From Deltaproteobacteria bacterium (lineage in GTDB: Bacteria > Desulfobacterota > DSM-4660 > Desulfatiglandales > B25-G16), in assembly GCA_003646875.1 (NCBI GenBank), contig QMLT01000121.1:1-5976 (forward strand): a DNA stretch of 5,976 nt, in the 5' to 3' direction. A model generated the notes under the pieces. It was not told the DNA's origin, ran no database searches, and saw nothing but the letters and a program-made list of their open reading frames with translations. Position 1 is the first letter of the stretch. Each line of letters begins with the position of its first letter. A program made the position numbers and the translations under genes. Shown here piece by piece: positions 5,016-5,976 of the stretch.

Positions 5016-5976
5016 TCGCATGCTCATGGGTATGCGTATGCACATACTCATGTCTATGAGAATGCGTATGCGAAATAATCCCTGCTATCGTTTCTTCTTC
5101 TATACCTGGTTTCTGGAACGGTCTTCTGCGCATCCTGTGCTGAAGGGCCATATCCGCGGCCATCTGCACATCCTCTTTCAAAACCTCTCTTCGCCCATTG
5201 AATGCAGCCAGGGTCTTGGATGCCTTCATCATCATGATATCAGCTCTGTGTCCATCCACATTCAGGTCAATTGCGATATCTGCTATCAAATACAGCATAT
5301 CATCAGATATGGTAACCTCGTCCAGAATCTCCTTTGCTTTTATAATTCTGTCCCTTAAACTTTCCTCTTCGCTTCTCCACAGTTGATGAAATCCCGAAGG
5401 GTCCTCTTCATAGGAAGCCCATCTTTTCACTATCTCCACTCTCTCATCAAGATCTGCTATCCCCTCGATGTTTACGCACAACCCGAATCTATCAAGGAGC
5501 TGGGGGCGAAGTTCCCCTTCCTCGGGGTTCATCGTTCCGATCAGGATAAATTCCGCCGGGTGTGAATAAGAAACCCCTTCTCTCTCCACAATGTTTACGC
5601 CCATTGCAGCAGAATCCAGAAGCACATCCACGATGTGGTCATCAAGGAGATTAACTTCATCCACGTAAAGAATCCCCCTGTTCGCCTCTGCAAGGATACC
5701 CGGTTCAAAACGTTTATCACCCTTTTTTATGGCCTGTTCTATGTCAAGGGTTCCGATAACCCTGTCTTCGGTTGACCCGACCGGAAGTTCAACGACCCGT
5801 GTCTTTCTCTTCTTGGTCGGAAGCTCTTCCCCGCTATCGAGTCTCATTATACATTCCTGACACATCTCCTGTTTTTTGTTAGGATTACACCCGACCTTAC
5901 AATCGGCAACTACCTTAATTTCCGGCAAAAGCGCGGCCAGGGACCGCACCGCAGTTGACTTTGCAGTTCCTTTCTC
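5008..5976 (-). CDS. ChlI/CobS-like AAA+ chelatase ATPase with histidine-rich tail (5' end beyond window)
   Basis: This is a paralogue of the AAA+ half of the downstream gene and probably its partner in a hexameric chelatase motor. The frame is open at the right edge; 322 residues are visible, starting inside Walker A as EKGTAKST, so about 40 residues lie outside. The GTG at 5949 falls within this motif and is not a real start. In visible numbering there is a four-cysteine insert (C26, C30, C39, C42), Walker B GILYVDEVNLL (101-111), a block TMNPEEGELRPQLLDRFG (148-165), and a helical lid with DGHRADIMMMKA (241-252). The protein has no VWA domain. After residue 290 comes a short linker and then a tail with eight histidines between 303 and 319, mostly alternating with other residues. 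Such tails bind Ni, Co or Zn in other metal-handling proteins, so a nickel or cobalt store or sensor is plausible. The family fits 'magnesium chelatase subunit I' or 'cobaltochelatase' annotations. Confidence 0.9.
   Translation of the reverse strand, partial: EKGTAKSTAVRSLAALLPEIKVVADCKVGCNPNKKQEMCQECIMRLDSGEELPTKKRKTRVVELPVGSTEDRVIGTLDIEQAIKKGDKRFEPGILAEANRGILYVDEVNLLDDHIVDVLLDSAAMGVNIVEREGVSYSHPAEFILIGTMNPEEGELRPQLLDRFGLCVNIEGIADLDERVEIVKRWASYEEDPSGFHQLWRSEEESLRDRIIKAKEILDEVTISDDMLYLIADIAIDLNVDGHRADIMMMKASKTLAAFNGRREVLKEDVQMAADMALQHRMRRRPFQKPGIEEETIAGIISHTHSHRHEYVHTHTHEHAKR
5011..5070 (-). repeat. Two-unit 30-bp repeat encoding the histidine tail
   Basis: Two consecutive ten-codon units, HTHSHRHEYV (5070-5041) and HTHTHEHAKR (5040-5011), share an identical CATACGCAT start and the same phase of CAT codons. 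All eight histidines use CAT. On the plus strand the shared ATGCGTATGC appears at 5032-5041 and 5062-5071, exactly 30 bases apart. The later halves of the units have diverged, so an old duplication or convergent codon repetition are both possible. Confidence 0.7.

Noticed and set aside
5020..5075. Short repeats at the histidine tail as a CRISPR-like array or protein-binding iteron
   Set aside because: Only two units, imperfect, in phase with histidine codons and inside a coding frame.
5949..5949. GTG as the start of the right-hand chelatase ATPase
   Set aside because: The frame stays open to 5976 and the preceding codons encode EKGTAKSTA, the Walker A motif, so the gene begins beyond the window.

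Overview
The window looks like a chromosomal piece of an anaerobic Gram-negative bacterium. The first gene makes the heptose of lipopolysaccharide inner core, so an outer membrane with LPS is implied. The metal-handling genes that follow resemble forms I associate with anaerobic archaea and with Desulfobacterota-like or Nitrospirota-like bacteria. The lineage is an inference from gene types, not from a marker gene.

Layout. Positions 1-271 are AT-rich and hold a possible tail of an upstream reading frame, a weak hairpin and a likely promoter with a perfect TATAAT. Positions 272-1264 (+) encode ADP-glyceromanno-heptose 6-epimerase (HldD). Positions 1388-2780 (+) are a tight three-gene cassette: a small helical protein of unknown function, a HypA nickel chaperone, and a MinD/Mrp-type ATPase that matches the archaeal 'ATPase-type HypB' (HypBAT) partner of HypA. 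Facing this cassette on the minus strand are two paralogous chelatase ATPase genes, transcribed from the right edge toward position 2982. The first (5008 to beyond the window end) is a ChlI/BchI/CobS-like AAA+ protein with a histidine-rich tail. The second (2982-5003) fuses the same AAA+ domain to an acidic linker and a von Willebrand A (ChlD/CobT-like) domain. The large substrate-binding subunit (CobN/ChlH type), if present, would lie outside the window.

How they may work together. HypA and HypBAT deliver nickel to [NiFe] hydrogenase in Thermococcus. ChlI/ChlD-like pairs power insertion of a metal (Mg, Co, possibly Ni) into a tetrapyrrole. Both halves of the locus are thus metal-insertion machines driven by ATP, but they are convergent and no direct link is shown here.

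Most notable observations: (1) the HypBAT gene carries a perfect 13-bp tandem duplication (2738-2763) that shifts the frame and removes a C-terminal helix still readable in the next frame; removing one copy restores a 247-residue protein. (2) The small-protein/hypA/hypBAT cassette uses AGG/AGA for 26 of 28 arginines, against 8 of 21 in the adjacent hldD, suggesting a separate origin. (3) The ChlI-like protein ends in a two-unit histidine repeat whose coding DNA also contains misleading ATG codons for the next gene; a well-placed Shine-Dalgarno sequence supports a TTG start at 5003 instead.
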